Counted from the stretch's first letter, positions 9,485 through 17,952 are shown. The stretch is DNA of 64,000 nucleotides from Enterovibrio sp045679545 (GCF_045679545.1 NZ_CP166195.1:620001-684000), one strand, 5' to 3'. Translations and numbers: made by a program. Notes: generated from the sequence alone by a model not told the origin.

Positions 9485-9757
9485 TGTCTCACACTCTTTA
9501 GTCATCTGCTTCAACTAAATCTTGCCCCCAAACTCACTATGTCACATCAGCACTGAAAGAAGTTTCAACTTTAAGGGCCGCGGCCTACCGACTTCTATCG
9601 CGACGTAAATTAAGTGCCCTGAAGTACCACATATAAGACAACCCTGTCCCTTCATGAACCTTACTATTGGTTTGCATGAAAATTTGAAGAGCAAAATAAC
9701 GCGCAAGCCAATCAGAGATATTGCTCATTCACTAACAGGGACTGACAAGCAACTTAT
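9485..9757. other. Intergenic region without a recognised gene
   Basis: The gap between the glutaredoxin-like gene and the binding-protein/GGDEF-EAL operon. It holds a 10-bp GC-rich palindrome (GGCCGCGGCC, about 9577-9586), but no convincing coding sequence. It presumably carries the operon promoter; no clear -35/-10 pair was identified. Confidence 0.4.
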
Positions 9758-10606
9758 ATGAAAATTTTTCTCTCAATGACCACTATTTTCTTTTCAATGT
9801 TAGTAAAAGCAGAGACTCAACCCCTTCGCGTTGTATCTGAGATACTTCCGCCTTTTCAAATGATTAATGTGAACGGTGAATTCAAAGGAAAGGCTGTCGA
9901 TATGGTTAACGCCATATTGAATGAGGCAGGGCATGACGATATTGAGATAGAAGTCATGCCATGGGCACGCGCCTACAAAAAAGCACAAAGAGAACCCAAT
10001 GTTGCCATTTTCTCTCTCGCATACTCCCAAAAGCGCGCAGAACTTTTCAACTGGATTGGCCCCTTATATGGGCTGGAGCGCTCTTCGTTAATTGGATTGA
10101 AAAGCCGCGCTGAACTCGATGTTCCAACCCTAGAAGAAGCCAAAAAATTTCGCGTCTGCTCTGAGCTTGAAACCCACTCCTATCAGTACCTAAAAAGCTT
10201 GGGTTATGAGCCAAATAAGAATTTGCTGTCTGTCAGAAGCGTGCTTGCTTTCTATCACACCAACAATGGCGGCATCGCCAGGCCTGCACAAAACCTCACC
10301 CTGCTTAACGCCAAAAAGTGTGACTACGTAACAGGACTTTGGTCGATTTATGCTTACAGCGAAAATGCCAATCACAATCTCAAACCGTATTTTTACCTCG
10401 GTCAGCCGGATAAACCGTTGCTGCTCAATCTGGCTTTAAGCCTACATTCCGATCCCGCCATGCTCGATGGCTTGAAAAAAGCTTACAACACCTTGAAAGA
10501 CAGCGGTGAGCTTTACCGAATCTGCATGGGTGACGACCGAGAAAAACTCTACGAACGTTCTTGTAAAACACTATTGCCAACAAAAACAATAACGGCGGTG
10601 CACTAA
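9758..10606 (+). CDS. Periplasmic solute-binding protein, family 3 (SBP_bac_3-like)
   Basis: A 282-residue exported protein. The N-terminal signal peptide ends near residue 18 (SMLVKA). The mature part opens with PLRVVSEILPPFQ and GKAVDMVNAIL, typical of family-3 solute-binding proteins related to amino-acid binding proteins. No permease or ATPase gene adjoins it. Instead its TAA overlaps the ATG of a membrane GGDEF-EAL gene by one base. That coupling suggests it acts as a periplasmic ligand sensor for the downstream c-di-GMP protein, as NspS does for MbaA in Vibrio cholerae, although NspS belongs to a different binding-protein family. The ligand is unknown. Confidence 0.85.
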   Translation: MKIFLSMTTIFFSMLVKAETQPLRVVSEILPPFQMINVNGEFKGKAVDMVNAILNEAGHDDIEIEVMPWARAYKKAQREPNVAIFSLAYSQKRAELFNWIGPLYGLERSSLIGLKSRAELDVPTLEEAKKFRVCSELETHSYQYLKSLGYEPNKNLLSVRSVLAFYHTNNGGIARPAQNLTLLNAKKCDYVTGLWSIYAYSENANHNLKPYFYLGQPDKPLLLNLALSLHSDPAMLDGLKKAYNTLKDSGELYRICMGDDREKLYERSCKTLLPTKTITAVH

Positions 10607-12684
10607 TGCAAAAAAGATCGAATGCTCGCACACCCCTGATTAGACGGTTTGTTGCATCCGTGATGTTGGTCAGCATGATTGGGGGAACTCTGTTAAGCGT
10701 GATCATCGCGTCAGTCCAACTTAATCAGCTTAATGACCAGAAAGAAGAAACCGCGCGTTTACGGCTAGAAAATGTACTAGAAAGTGCCGCTTATGCCGCG
10801 TTTAACCTTGATTCTGCACAAGCCTATTCCCTATTGAAAGGCTTTGAAAATGACCCGCTTTTTCAAGAGATCACCCTGTTAGATAACTACGAAGATACCA
10901 TCGCTTCAATTGCGCAGCCCACCCATTCTGCAGAACGTGAGGCAACATGGACCAATGTTTTGTTACCCGCACAGCCTAATACAGCGTTGATATATCCCTT
11001 AATGTTTCATGTTCACCGCAACAACGAATATATCAAAGAGCAAGTGGGCTACTTGGTGGCCAATATTAACTTTGAAACCTCTCAGGCCGAATTTCTTCAA
11101 TTGATGTGGACGATCGGACTCTCAACCTTGGGCGAGGTGTTATTAGTTGCCATTATATTGACCATATTTTTTCACAAACACATTGGTAGGCCGCTTTCTA
11201 ATATCATTGAATCCATTGATAAAAGTGCTCGTGTTGGTCGCAAAAAGAACACGACTATCGAGAAAGTAAAAGGCCATGATACAGATGAATTCGGTCGCTT
11301 GGTGGACGCTTATAACAACTCCGTCATGCAAGCAACGAGCTACATGATGGATCTGGAAACCGCGAAATCCGAATTGAAATCGTTGTCGGAAATTGACCCT
11401 CTGACTAACGTATCAAACCGACGCGCACTTATTGCGGAACTTAACATGCGATGCGAACAAGAATCGCCGTTTGCTATCGTGACGCTCGATATCGATGATT
11501 TTGGCAGTTATAACGATGCCTACGGCCATCAGACTGGCGATGCCCTCCTTGTCACTCTTGCCAATGCGCTCACAGAGCATTTGCCAGAAGGCACTCCCAT
11601 TAGCCGCTCTGGCGGAGACGAGTTTGTCTTTATTTTACCCAACAAAAAGCACCAAGACGTGGTGTTAAAGCTCTTATCACCGCTGCTTAACATTGTACTC
11701 AGCGAGGAGTTACCTGGCGGCACGCACAGTATTTCTTGCTCATTAGGGGTCGCATTCTTTCCGACTGATGGCCAAACCCCACAAAAGCTTTCTCATGCCA
11801 CTGACGTTGCGCTTTATGTGGCCAAAGATGCAGGTCGAAAGTGTATTCGCTTTTATGATAAGCAATCCGACCTTGCCAGAACACAACGAGAAGAAGTGCG
11901 AAGGGCACTGCAGAAAACCATAGAAAACAAAGCATTCACCCTGCTCTACCAACCCAAGGTCAACATGAAAACAGGCAGTGTCACCGGCTGTGAGGCGCTG
12001 CTTCGATTGAACCATAGCATTGACACAACACACTCCCACGTTGAGATCATCGAAGAGGCGGAACGCAACGGTTTAATTGTGGCGCTAGGAAGAGAAGTGA
12101 TGCATCGCGCGTTTTCTGATATGAGCAAAGTTCTCGATAAGCTGCCAGAAGGCTTTCGGTTCAGCGTCAATGTTTCCCCAAAACAGCTGATTTCAGAGGG
12201 CTTCATTGTTGACCTTCTCGCCACGTCAGAAAAATACGGCGTCCCACTTCGGTATCTGGATATTGAAATTACTGAGTCGACCCAAATGTTCGATACTGCT
12301 TCAAGCAGCCAAACCCGCCAATGGCTTAAGAACGCCGGTGTCACGGTGACACTAGACGACTTTGGTACTGGGTTCGCCTCGCTCGAATACTTGCTAACCT
12401 ATGGGTTTGACCAAATCAAAATCGACAAGCACTTCACTAAAGCATTGCCGATTGATGAAGACGCCAAAGCGATTTTCAATGTCGTGCAGTACCTTGCTGA
12501 TAGGCTCAACATGGCCGTCGTTGCGGAAGGCGTTGAAACGCCCGATCAAGTGGCCTATTTGCTTAAACACGGTTTTGACTGTGCGCAAGGCTACTTCTAT
12601 TCCACCCCCCTTCCCGTTCGTGAGCTGTTGCTGTTTATTGTCAAACGTCAGCTTTCCAGCCAAATATGTGTTGATATGACCTAA
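10606..12684 (+). CDS. Membrane GGDEF-EAL protein (c-di-GMP synthesis/degradation), MbaA-like arrangement
   Basis: A 692-residue inner-membrane protein. Two transmembrane helices (about 15-38 and 165-187) bracket a periplasmic domain of about 125 residues; a HAMP-like linker, a GGDEF domain and an EAL domain follow. The GGDEF motif is intact (SGGDEF, residues 335-340) but no RxxD inhibitory site is seen upstream of it. The EAL domain keeps EALLR (463-467), SVNVSPKQL, DIEITEST, LDDFGTGFA, IKIDKHF and VVAEGVET, so phosphodiesterase activity is likely. It is translationally coupled to the upstream periplasmic binding protein, which probably regulates it. The balance of cyclase and phosphodiesterase activity cannot be read from sequence. 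Confidence 0.93.
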   Translation: MQKRSNARTPLIRRFVASVMLVSMIGGTLLSVIIASVQLNQLNDQKEETARLRLENVLESAAYAAFNLDSAQAYSLLKGFENDPLFQEITLLDNYEDTIASIAQPTHSAEREATWTNVLLPAQPNTALIYPLMFHVHRNNEYIKEQVGYLVANINFETSQAEFLQLMWTIGLSTLGEVLLVAIILTIFFHKHIGRPLSNIIESIDKSARVGRKKNTTIEKVKGHDTDEFGRLVDAYNNSVMQATSYMMDLETAKSELKSLSEIDPLTNVSNRRALIAELNMRCEQESPFAIVTLDIDDFGSYNDAYGHQTGDALLVTLANALTEHLPEGTPISRSGGDEFVFILPNKKHQDVVLKLLSPLLNIVLSEELPGGTHSISCSLGVAFFPTDGQTPQKLSHATDVALYVAKDAGRKCIRFYDKQSDLARTQREEVRRALQKTIENKAFTLLYQPKVNMKTGSVTGCEALLRLNHSIDTTHSHVEIIEEAERNGLIVALGREVMHRAFSDMSKVLDKLPEGFRFSVNVSPKQLISEGFIVDLLATSEKYGVPLRYLDIEITESTQMFDTASSSQTRQWLKNAGVTVTLDDFGTGFASLEYLLTYGFDQIKIDKHFTKALPIDEDAKAIFNVVQYLADRLNMAVVAEGVETPDQVAYLLKHGFDCAQGYFYSTPLPVRELLLFIVKRQLSSQICVDMT

Positions 12685-12687
12685 AAT

Positions 12688-12712
12688 CGGCTTGCTTGCC
12701 CGCAGCAAGCCG
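12688..12712 (+). terminator. Terminator hairpin after the GGDEF-EAL gene
   Basis: A 9-bp perfect stem (CGGCTTGCT / AGCAAGCCG) with a 7-base loop lies right after the TAA of the GGDEF-EAL gene. The downstream tract (TTAATCATT) is AT-rich but not a pure T-run. Confidence 0.6.
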
Positions 12713-13380
12713 TTAATCATTAAAAATCATTAAGATAGTTAACATCTTCCCTTTTAATTATTAAGGGAGAAACGCCCTACTATCAGAAAAAGTATTAAAT
12801 ATTCCGACAGTCATGTTTCACTATATAAACACTATCACTAGGTTGAGATAAATATCGCTTTTAAAAGTTCGCGAATTGAATAAAGATTAACCCATAGCAA
12901 CAAAACATGAACCACAAAGAAAAACGCTGGCGGAGAAATTGTCGTAACAGCTAACTGTATATGTTGTACCGGTATTCTGTATTTTGTAGTAACAGTTAAT
13001 CGGGTTTGTTGTTGCAGTTATCTGTATTATTTTTTCGCTGGCAACCCTTTACGTAAAGCGCGCACAGCTCGTGCCTTTACTGGCGATGACATCGCCCTTC
13101 ATGCTTAAAGGAATTAACCATGAAAAGTAACATCAAATTTTCGTCTACTTGCTCCATGCAAAAATAATCGCTGACGTTGATACCAAATCAACATCCGTGA
13201 TTGAACATCAATGATTAATTAGCAAAAAAGCGCGACGCGACGAAACAAGTAATGAATTGGCACATTCCATTCATTACCAAAAAGAATTTACTGACATCAT
13301 GTTGTACCTTGATGACATTTTGGTAAATCCACAGGGAAGTCCTTTGCAACAAGCAAAACTTTTAATGCACTTTGCATTTA
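12713..13380. other. Long structured intergenic region, no confident gene
   Basis: About 670 bases before an orphan terminator. It contains a perfect 7-bp inverted repeat around one base (GGCGATG-A-CATCGCC, 13082-13096), another inverted repeat (GTAATGAAT 13249-13257 / ATTCATTAC 13269-13277), and two 15-codon reading frames at 12907 and 13120. The region is AT-rich and its longer reading frames do not look coding. A small RNA or leader-peptide transcript is possible because a strong terminator follows. Confidence 0.4.
13120..13167 (+). CDS. Possible 15-residue leader or small protein
   Basis: An ATG-initiated 15-codon frame (MKSNIKFSSTCSMQK) preceded by a good Shine-Dalgarno sequence (AAAGGA, 6 bases upstream). 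It lies inside the structured region that ends at the terminator at 13381-13434. There is no homology argument; the ribosome-binding site is the only support. It could be a leader peptide, a remnant, or chance. Confidence 0.2.
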   Translation: MKSNIKFSSTCSMQK

Positions 13381-13434
13381 GGACAGGCAAGGGTTTTTAT
13401 ATGCGAACTCTATCTTGCCTGTCCTTTTATTTTT
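13381..13434 (+). terminator. Orphan Rho-independent terminator
   Basis: A perfect 11-bp stem (GGACAGGCAAG 13381-13391 / CTTGCCTGTCC 13414-13424) followed by TTTTATTTTTT. It lies about 700 bases after the previous gene, which has its own hairpin, and 245 bases before the ModF start. It therefore appears to end an unidentified transcript from 12713-13380, or to act as an attenuator in a long modF leader. Confidence 0.75.
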
Positions 13435-13669
13435 TCCTTTTATTTTTCTCGCCCACCCCTTTCTAAACCTCTCTCACTTTATTAACGCAACAAACCCACC
13501 ACAAACAGGCCATTTTGCAGCACGACTAAAAATCGCTATGATTGCCCGAGGAAGCGCAATACACACCTTTGATATGCAGTCGCCGTCATTGCTCAACACC
13601 AAAGTCCATCAGGCAGCAAATAGGCAATTACCGCTATCAACGCTGGAACAACAAGGATGCTCTATCGCC

Positions 13670-15124
13670 ATGGAAATCAGGTTTAAACAGGTTCACGCAC
13701 AGAGTCTAACATCGACATTGAACATCGGCAGTTGGGTGATTGACGCTCTGCAATCCTGGGCCGTTTTCAGCACAGAGGGCGACATTGGCTCACTGCTCGG
13801 CAGCTTACTTTGTGACGAATTGCCTTTTTCCGGCACGCTAGAAAAAGGGGCAGGCAACATCGCCCAAGTTTCGTTGGTCGCGCAGCAGCGCTTGCTGGAT
13901 GACGAGATCGCCCACGACGATACTGATTTCCTAGACCGCATCGACACAGGCACCACAGTGTACGATCTGATCTACGCCAACAGCCTGAATAATAAAGTGC
14001 TGACGCAGCAACTGATCGACGATTTGGATCTCAACCATCTTGCAGACAGCGGCTTTCGGGTATTGTCGACCGGAGAAACCCGACGCGTGATGCTGGCGCG
14101 TGCACTGGCAACCCAACCTGATTTTCTGATATTGGATAATCCTTTCAGCGGCCTAGATGTGGCCCATCGCGCGGCATTAGCACACTACCTCACAACCCTG
14201 TCCCAAACCGTGCCAATGATGGTGACATTTTCACGCGAAGAAGACATGCCAGAATGGGTCGACCACATTGCCCTGTTCAACCACGGCAAGCTAGAAGGCC
14301 TAATGGACAAGAACGCGTGGAACACTCACCCGGTGATCACGCAAATCAAGGCCCAATCGAAAGAACAAAGCGATGACATGATGACGTTGATTCGCCGTCA
14401 TCAGCACAATTCTCCCTTTGAGAACCCCATCTTTGAACTCAAACACGGGCACGTGGAATACACCGCAAAAACCATTTTTACCGAGGTGAATTGGCGCATC
14501 GATAAAGGCCAACATTGGCAAGTGAAAGGCCCGAATGGTTGTGGTAAAAGTACCCTGCTCGGCATGATCTTTGGTGATCACCCGCAGTGCTACAGCAATG
14601 ACATTCACATTTTCGGTAAGCAGCGTGGTTCTGGCGAAACCATCTGGGAAATCAAAAAGCACATCGGCATGGTGTCGTCAGCCTTGCACCTGCAATATCG
14701 GGTTAATTGCAGCGCGTTAGAGGTGATTATTTCGGGTTTCTATGATTCTATCGGCCTGTACAACCAACCCACACGCAAAGAGCGAGAGCTTGCCAAAGAA
14801 TGGCTGGATATCCTCCATATGGGCCAGTACGTCAAAACTCCATTTCGCCAATTGGAATACGGGCAACAACGCTTGCTACTCATCGCCCGCGCCATTGTAA
14901 AACAACCCACCTTGCTGATCTTGGACGAACCCTACCAAGGCTTGGATTACCTCGGCCGCAGGCTGATGAAAAACACCTTGGAATTGATCGCCAAAGAAAA
15001 CCTCAGCCAATTGCTCTATGTTTCACACTATCAAGATGACGAACTTGAAAGCATTCGCAATACGCTAACGTTTGTGTTTGATGAGGCGAGTGAGTGTTAT
15101 CGGGCGGAGATTTCAGGGTGTTAA
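13670..15124 (+). CDS. modF: ModF-like tandem ABC ATPase
   Basis: A 484-residue cytoplasmic protein with two fused ABC ATPase domains, matching ModF/PhrA in length (about 490) and sequence. The C-terminal domain is intact: Walker A GPNGCGKST, the ModF-typical phrases SGETIWEIKKHIGMVSS and FYDSIGLY, and Walker B LLILDEP. In the N-terminal domain the Walker A is degraded to STEGDIGSLL with no Lys, and Walker B reads LILDNP, while the signature LSTGETRR remains. The start at 13670 fits the family N-terminus (MEIRFKQVHAQ); longer in-frame extensions to 13415 look non-coding and overlap the orphan terminator. No mod transport genes adjoin. A molybdate-related role is by family only. Confidence 0.9.
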   Translation: MEIRFKQVHAQSLTSTLNIGSWVIDALQSWAVFSTEGDIGSLLGSLLCDELPFSGTLEKGAGNIAQVSLVAQQRLLDDEIAHDDTDFLDRIDTGTTVYDLIYANSLNNKVLTQQLIDDLDLNHLADSGFRVLSTGETRRVMLARALATQPDFLILDNPFSGLDVAHRAALAHYLTTLSQTVPMMVTFSREEDMPEWVDHIALFNHGKLEGLMDKNAWNTHPVITQIKAQSKEQSDDMMTLIRRHQHNSPFENPIFELKHGHVEYTAKTIFTEVNWRIDKGQHWQVKGPNGCGKSTLLGMIFGDHPQCYSNDIHIFGKQRGSGETIWEIKKHIGMVSSALHLQYRVNCSALEVIISGFYDSIGLYNQPTRKERELAKEWLDILHMGQYVKTPFRQLEYGQQRLLLIARAIVKQPTLLILDEPYQGLDYLGRRLMKNTLELIAKENLSQLLYVSHYQDDELESIRNTLTFVFDEASECYRAEISGC

Positions 15125-15142
15125 TTGGCTTGATGAATAGTG

Positions 15143-15613
15143 CTACTCGCCCCACCAACAAAACTTGTTTTCGTAGCTTGGTGATAAGGCCGACGCGATC
15201 CAAACACCGGGACCGCAAGCATAAGTGTCACCCGCTATTCGTTCTCTGCTCATCGTTTTTACATTGTCTTGTTCGAAATCAACCAGAACATTTAAATCCC
15301 CCAGAGGGAACTTGAGAGGGATGGGGATGACAACCGCCCAAACAATAATGCCTTTATAAAATGTTTCGTCAGGATAGATCCATCGCTCTCCACCATGCGC
15401 ATTTTTGGCGATCAACAAAGGCTCCCCCCATGCTTCTTTTATACCCACTTTATTGCGCTGTTCATCCTTTAAGTACGGGTATTTTTCCTTCGGGTCATTT
15501 TCGTGAAAGCGTCCATAAAACTCGTCGACCTTTTTATTTGTGTTATCCGTGATACCCACACAGCCATTCAAAAAAATCAGTCCCAAAAAGGCTAAGACTT
15601 TTGCAAAACTCAA
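15143..15613 (-). CDS. Putative lipoprotein of unknown function
   Basis: A 156-residue predicted lipoprotein. The N-terminus is a short hydrophobic signal ending in the lipobox LNGC (Cys18), so it should be lipid-anchored in the outer or inner membrane. Translation begins at TTG, supported by GGAG seven bases upstream; no suitable ATG is present. The middle contains a second hydrophobic stretch (GIIVWAVVIPIPLKF) and the mature part has three cysteines. I do not recognise the family. It converges with modF, with 18 bases between the stops. Confidence 0.7.
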   Translation of the reverse strand: MSFAKVLAFLGLIFLNGCVGITDNTNKKVDEFYGRFHENDPKEKYPYLKDEQRNKVGIKEAWGEPLLIAKNAHGGERWIYPDETFYKGIIVWAVVIPIPLKFPLGDLNVLVDFEQDNVKTMSRERIAGDTYACGPGVWIASALSPSYENKFCWWGE

Positions 15614-15784
15614 TGTATCGCTCCATATTTCGCGTTGACGACACGCCGATCTTTGTTACAAAAAAATAATAATTCGGCATATATTCAACAAGTTGAAACC
15701 TAAAGAAAGTCATTTATAGAATATCTTTCTTTCTCTTCATAGAATGCATCATCAATGGGAAACATGGCTAATGGTGTGAAATAT

Positions 15785-15989
15785 CTAGCGTTTAAGCCTC
15801 GATTTCAATTCAGCTTGTTTTTCTTCTAGCCAGCGAAGGAGCCTTGGCATATTCATGGCAACCATACCAATGCTACACATCACCATAAGATAAACCCATG
15901 CCATCCAGCGCAAAGAATCAGGCGCGTCGGGGAGAACAATGAGAGCAATGCCCCACGCCCACTAACAAGCTTATAGTGCGAAAAAACAT
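15785..15989 (-). pseudogene. Frameshifted small membrane-protein gene
   Basis: A good ribosome-binding site (GGAG) and ATG at 15989 open a frame reading MFFRTISLLVGVG, which then breaks. One base out of phase, a clearly protein-like frame continues to a TAG at 15785: IALIVLPDAPDSLRW, a second hydrophobic helix with MAWVYLMVMCSIGMV, and a charged tail ending EEKQAELKSRLKR. Joining them across a single extra base near 15948 gives a 67-residue, two-helix membrane protein with a charged cytoplasmic tail. It is either a recent pseudogene, a programmed frameshift, or a sequencing error in GGGGC. Function unknown. Confidence 0.5.
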
Positions 15990-16313
15990 GACTGAACGCT
16001 CCGTGTTAGGTTGATATCACAAGCATACCGCGACATGTTTTGAATTCACTTGCAAGACCAAGATCAAACATCTTCTTCCAGCCTTGGTCGTCGGTGGTTA
16101 TTCGCTAAGGGTAATGCGCGACAGTAAACACAGAATCATTGAGGTGAACGGGTTTGTTGATGGCATTTCCCGCTCGTCCAACCGTAGCGAATTTCTCTCG
16201 CTACAATACCTAGCGACCTAACGTTGTATTATCACGCTTAATTTTTGTTATTGAAGGAAAGCTAATGCTAGAGTGTGATTTGTCTGGAGATTAGAGAACT
16301 AGACCCGTACCAC
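15990..16313. other. Intergenic region without a recognised gene
   Basis: The upstream region of the frameshifted membrane-protein gene and of yghU, which point away from each other. It should hold both promoters; no clear consensus boxes or coding sequence were found. Confidence 0.3.
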
Positions 16314-16365
16314 CTCAAAGTGCTCGTTCAACGAGAACTTCTCGGCAACCAAACCACACTTTGAG
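16314..16365 (+). promoter_or_regulatory. Nested inverted repeats in the yghU leader
   Basis: An outer 9-bp perfect inverted repeat (CTCAAAGTG 16314-16322 / CACTTTGAG 16357-16365) encloses two smaller palindromes, CTCGTT/AACGAG (16323-16335) and CGAGAA/TTCTCG (about 16332-16344). It ends 44 bases before the yghU start codon. It could be a structured 5' leader or a regulator-binding site. Confidence 0.35.
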
Positions 16366-16409
16366 ACTCGTCGGTTAACTAGCCTATCATTGATGTTTAA
16401 GGAAAAACC

Positions 16410-17270
16410 ATGAGCGACAACCAATATACGCCGCCAAAAGTCTGGGAAAATGCACCCAGCACGGGTAACAAATTCGCAAACATCAACAGCCCTGTATCAG
16501 GCGCACGATTTGAGCGAGAATTACCTGTTGGTAATCATGCCTTTCAGCTCTACTCGCTTGGCACCCCAAATGGCCAAAAGGTCACCATCATGTTCGAAGA
16601 GCTATTAGCACTTGGGATTACAGAAGCCGAATATGACGCATTCTTGATCAACATTGGAGATTCAGACCAGTTCTCGTCTGGATTTGTCGGAGTGAACCCG
16701 AACTCAAAAATCCCTGCGTTGGTTGATAAATCCGGTGATGAACCCGTCAATGTGTTTGAGTCCGCGTCGATTCTGGTGCATTTGGCAGAAAAATTTGGTC
16801 AATTCTTACCAGCAAGTGGCGCAGCAAGAACCCAAACCTTTAACTGGTTGTTCTGGGCACAAGGGTCAGCGCCATTCTTAGGGGGTGGTTTTGGTCACTT
16901 TTATGCGTACGCCGATGAAAAGCAAGAATACCCCATCAATCGATTTGCGATGGAAGCAAAGCGCCAGTTAGATGTTCTCGACAAGCAACTTGCCAACAAC
17001 ACCTACATTTCTGGTGAAGAATATACGATTGCAGACATGGCGATTTGGCCTTGGTATGGCAGTCTAGTGCTAGGCCGGTTATATGATGCCGCTGAGTTCC
17101 TACAAGTACACACGTATAGCAATGTGGTTCGTTGGGCAAAGCAGTTAGATGCCCGTGAAGGTGTACAGCGTGGCCGTGTGGTCAATCGTTCGTTTGGTGA
17201 AGCGTGGGAACAAGTCCCAGAACGTCATTCAGCGGAAGATATTGATAATGTTCTGAAATTACGCCCGTAG
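16410..17270 (+). CDS. yghU: Glutathione-dependent disulfide-bond oxidoreductase YghU
   Basis: A 286-residue cytosolic GST-superfamily protein. Long stretches match the YghU subgroup: QLYSLGTPNGQKVTIM, DQFSSGFVGVNPNSKIPAL, an FESASIL segment and the loop WLFWAQGSAPFLGGGFGHFY. YghU enzymes bind two glutathione molecules and reduce disulfides rather than conjugate substrates. The N-terminal domain is thioredoxin-like and the C-terminal domain all-helical (about residues 130-265). AAGGA precedes the start and a terminator follows at 17292. It is monocistronic, with structured repeats in its leader. Confidence 0.93.
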   Translation: MSDNQYTPPKVWENAPSTGNKFANINSPVSGARFERELPVGNHAFQLYSLGTPNGQKVTIMFEELLALGITEAEYDAFLINIGDSDQFSSGFVGVNPNSKIPALVDKSGDEPVNVFESASILVHLAEKFGQFLPASGAARTQTFNWLFWAQGSAPFLGGGFGHFYAYADEKQEYPINRFAMEAKRQLDVLDKQLANNTYISGEEYTIADMAIWPWYGSLVLGRLYDAAEFLQVHTYSNVVRWAKQLDAREGVQRGRVVNRSFGEAWEQVPERHSAEDIDNVLKLRP

Positions 17271-17291
17271 TGTTGACGTGATTTGAATGTG

Positions 17292-17320
17292 AAAAGCGCA
17301 TCTTGATGATGCGCTTTTTT
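17292..17320 (+). terminator. Rho-independent terminator of yghU
   Basis: An 11-bp stem (AAAAGCGCATC / GATGCGCTTTT) with a 5-base loop, ending in a run of six T, located 21 bases after the yghU stop. Confidence 0.85.
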
Positions 17321-17387
17321 GTGATCCAACACTTAAATGACAAATAGAACCCTTACCTCAACGCCACGATCTTGGATTTGCCAGCGC

Positions 17388-17654
17388 CTAAAGTTTAATG
17401 TCCAACTTGTTTCGCACATATGTTGGGATTGCCAGTTGCTCATCAAGGTCATTGAACGCCGCTTGCTTAGGCATGGATTCGACGATTGTCGCTAGTTCTT
17501 CGAAACTGATGCCAACGACTCTGCATGCTGTCATTAGGCCATTTATGAAGCACTTTTTCTCACGCTTTTTTCGATCCTCACTGGTGGGAATGGAAGCGTA
17601 AGCTTCACACTCTTTTGATAACAGCGTTAACAACTCCATTTTTTGCGAAACCAT
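17388..17654 (-). CDS. Small protein of unknown function
   Basis: An 88-residue, mostly helical, soluble protein (begins MVSQKMELLTLLSKE). It has a charged segment SEDRKKREKK and two cysteines near the middle, and no signal or membrane segment. AT-rich non-coding sequence lies on both sides and it converges with yghU. Its composition looks like a real gene, but I do not recognise a family. A weak AG-rich ribosome-binding site precedes the ATG. Confidence 0.6.
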   Translation of the reverse strand: MVSQKMELLTLLSKECEAYASIPTSEDRKKREKKCFINGLMTACRVVGISFEELATIVESMPKQAAFNDLDEQLAIPTYVRNKLDIKL

Positions 17655-17809
17655 ACTTTTCTCTGATGATTAATAGGTGTTCGACTCATTATCAAACAAT
17701 ATAAACATCAATGCCAAGATATTGATCTAGTTAAAGATATTGGGAATGAAAAAGTACGCAGCATCAGACTTAGCGAAACAAACAAGACACCACACCGGTC
17801 CATCCTAAT
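17655..17809. other. Intergenic region without a recognised gene
   Basis: The AT-rich upstream region of the small gene at 17388-17654, which should contain its promoter. No other structure was found before the repeat beginning at 17810. Confidence 0.3.
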
Positions 17810-17875
17810 CTTATCCCCAATTTCTGTGGGTAAGTGTCGCGCAATCGATCGCTTCAATGACTTGTAGATTGCAAG
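17810..17875. repeat. 66-bp dispersed repeat, copy A
   Basis: It begins CTTATCCCCAATTTCTGTG and ends GATTGCAAG. It matches the 66 bases at 21013-21078 at 54 of 66 positions without gaps, in the same orientation. Its first 22 bases hold an inverted pair of DnaA-box-like 9-mers (TTATCCCCA and TGTGGGTAA). It lies beyond the terminator of the Calx-beta gene. Confidence 0.75.
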
Positions 17876-17921
17876 CTTTTGCTCAAATTTCGTTCACTTC
17901 TACGCCGTAAAATCCGAATGC

Positions 17922-17952
17922 AAAAAGGGCAGAATCATCATTCTGCCCTTTT
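17922..17952 (-). terminator. Terminator of the Calx-beta gene
   Basis: A 12-13 bp perfect stem (AAAAGGGCAGAAT / ATTCTGCCCTTTT) with a CATC loop. On the minus strand it is followed by a T-run, and it lies 46 bases after the stop codon of the leftward gene at 17999. Confidence 0.85.

Noticed and set aside
13257..13466. A 69-codon open frame through the orphan terminator
   Set aside because: It crosses the terminator stem and T-run, ends in a low-complexity Phe/Leu run that merely translates the T-rich tail, and lacks a ribosome-binding site.
13415..13669. An 85-residue N-terminal extension of ModF
   Set aside because: It begins inside the terminator stem and shows no ModF similarity; the family N-terminus fits the ATG at 13670.
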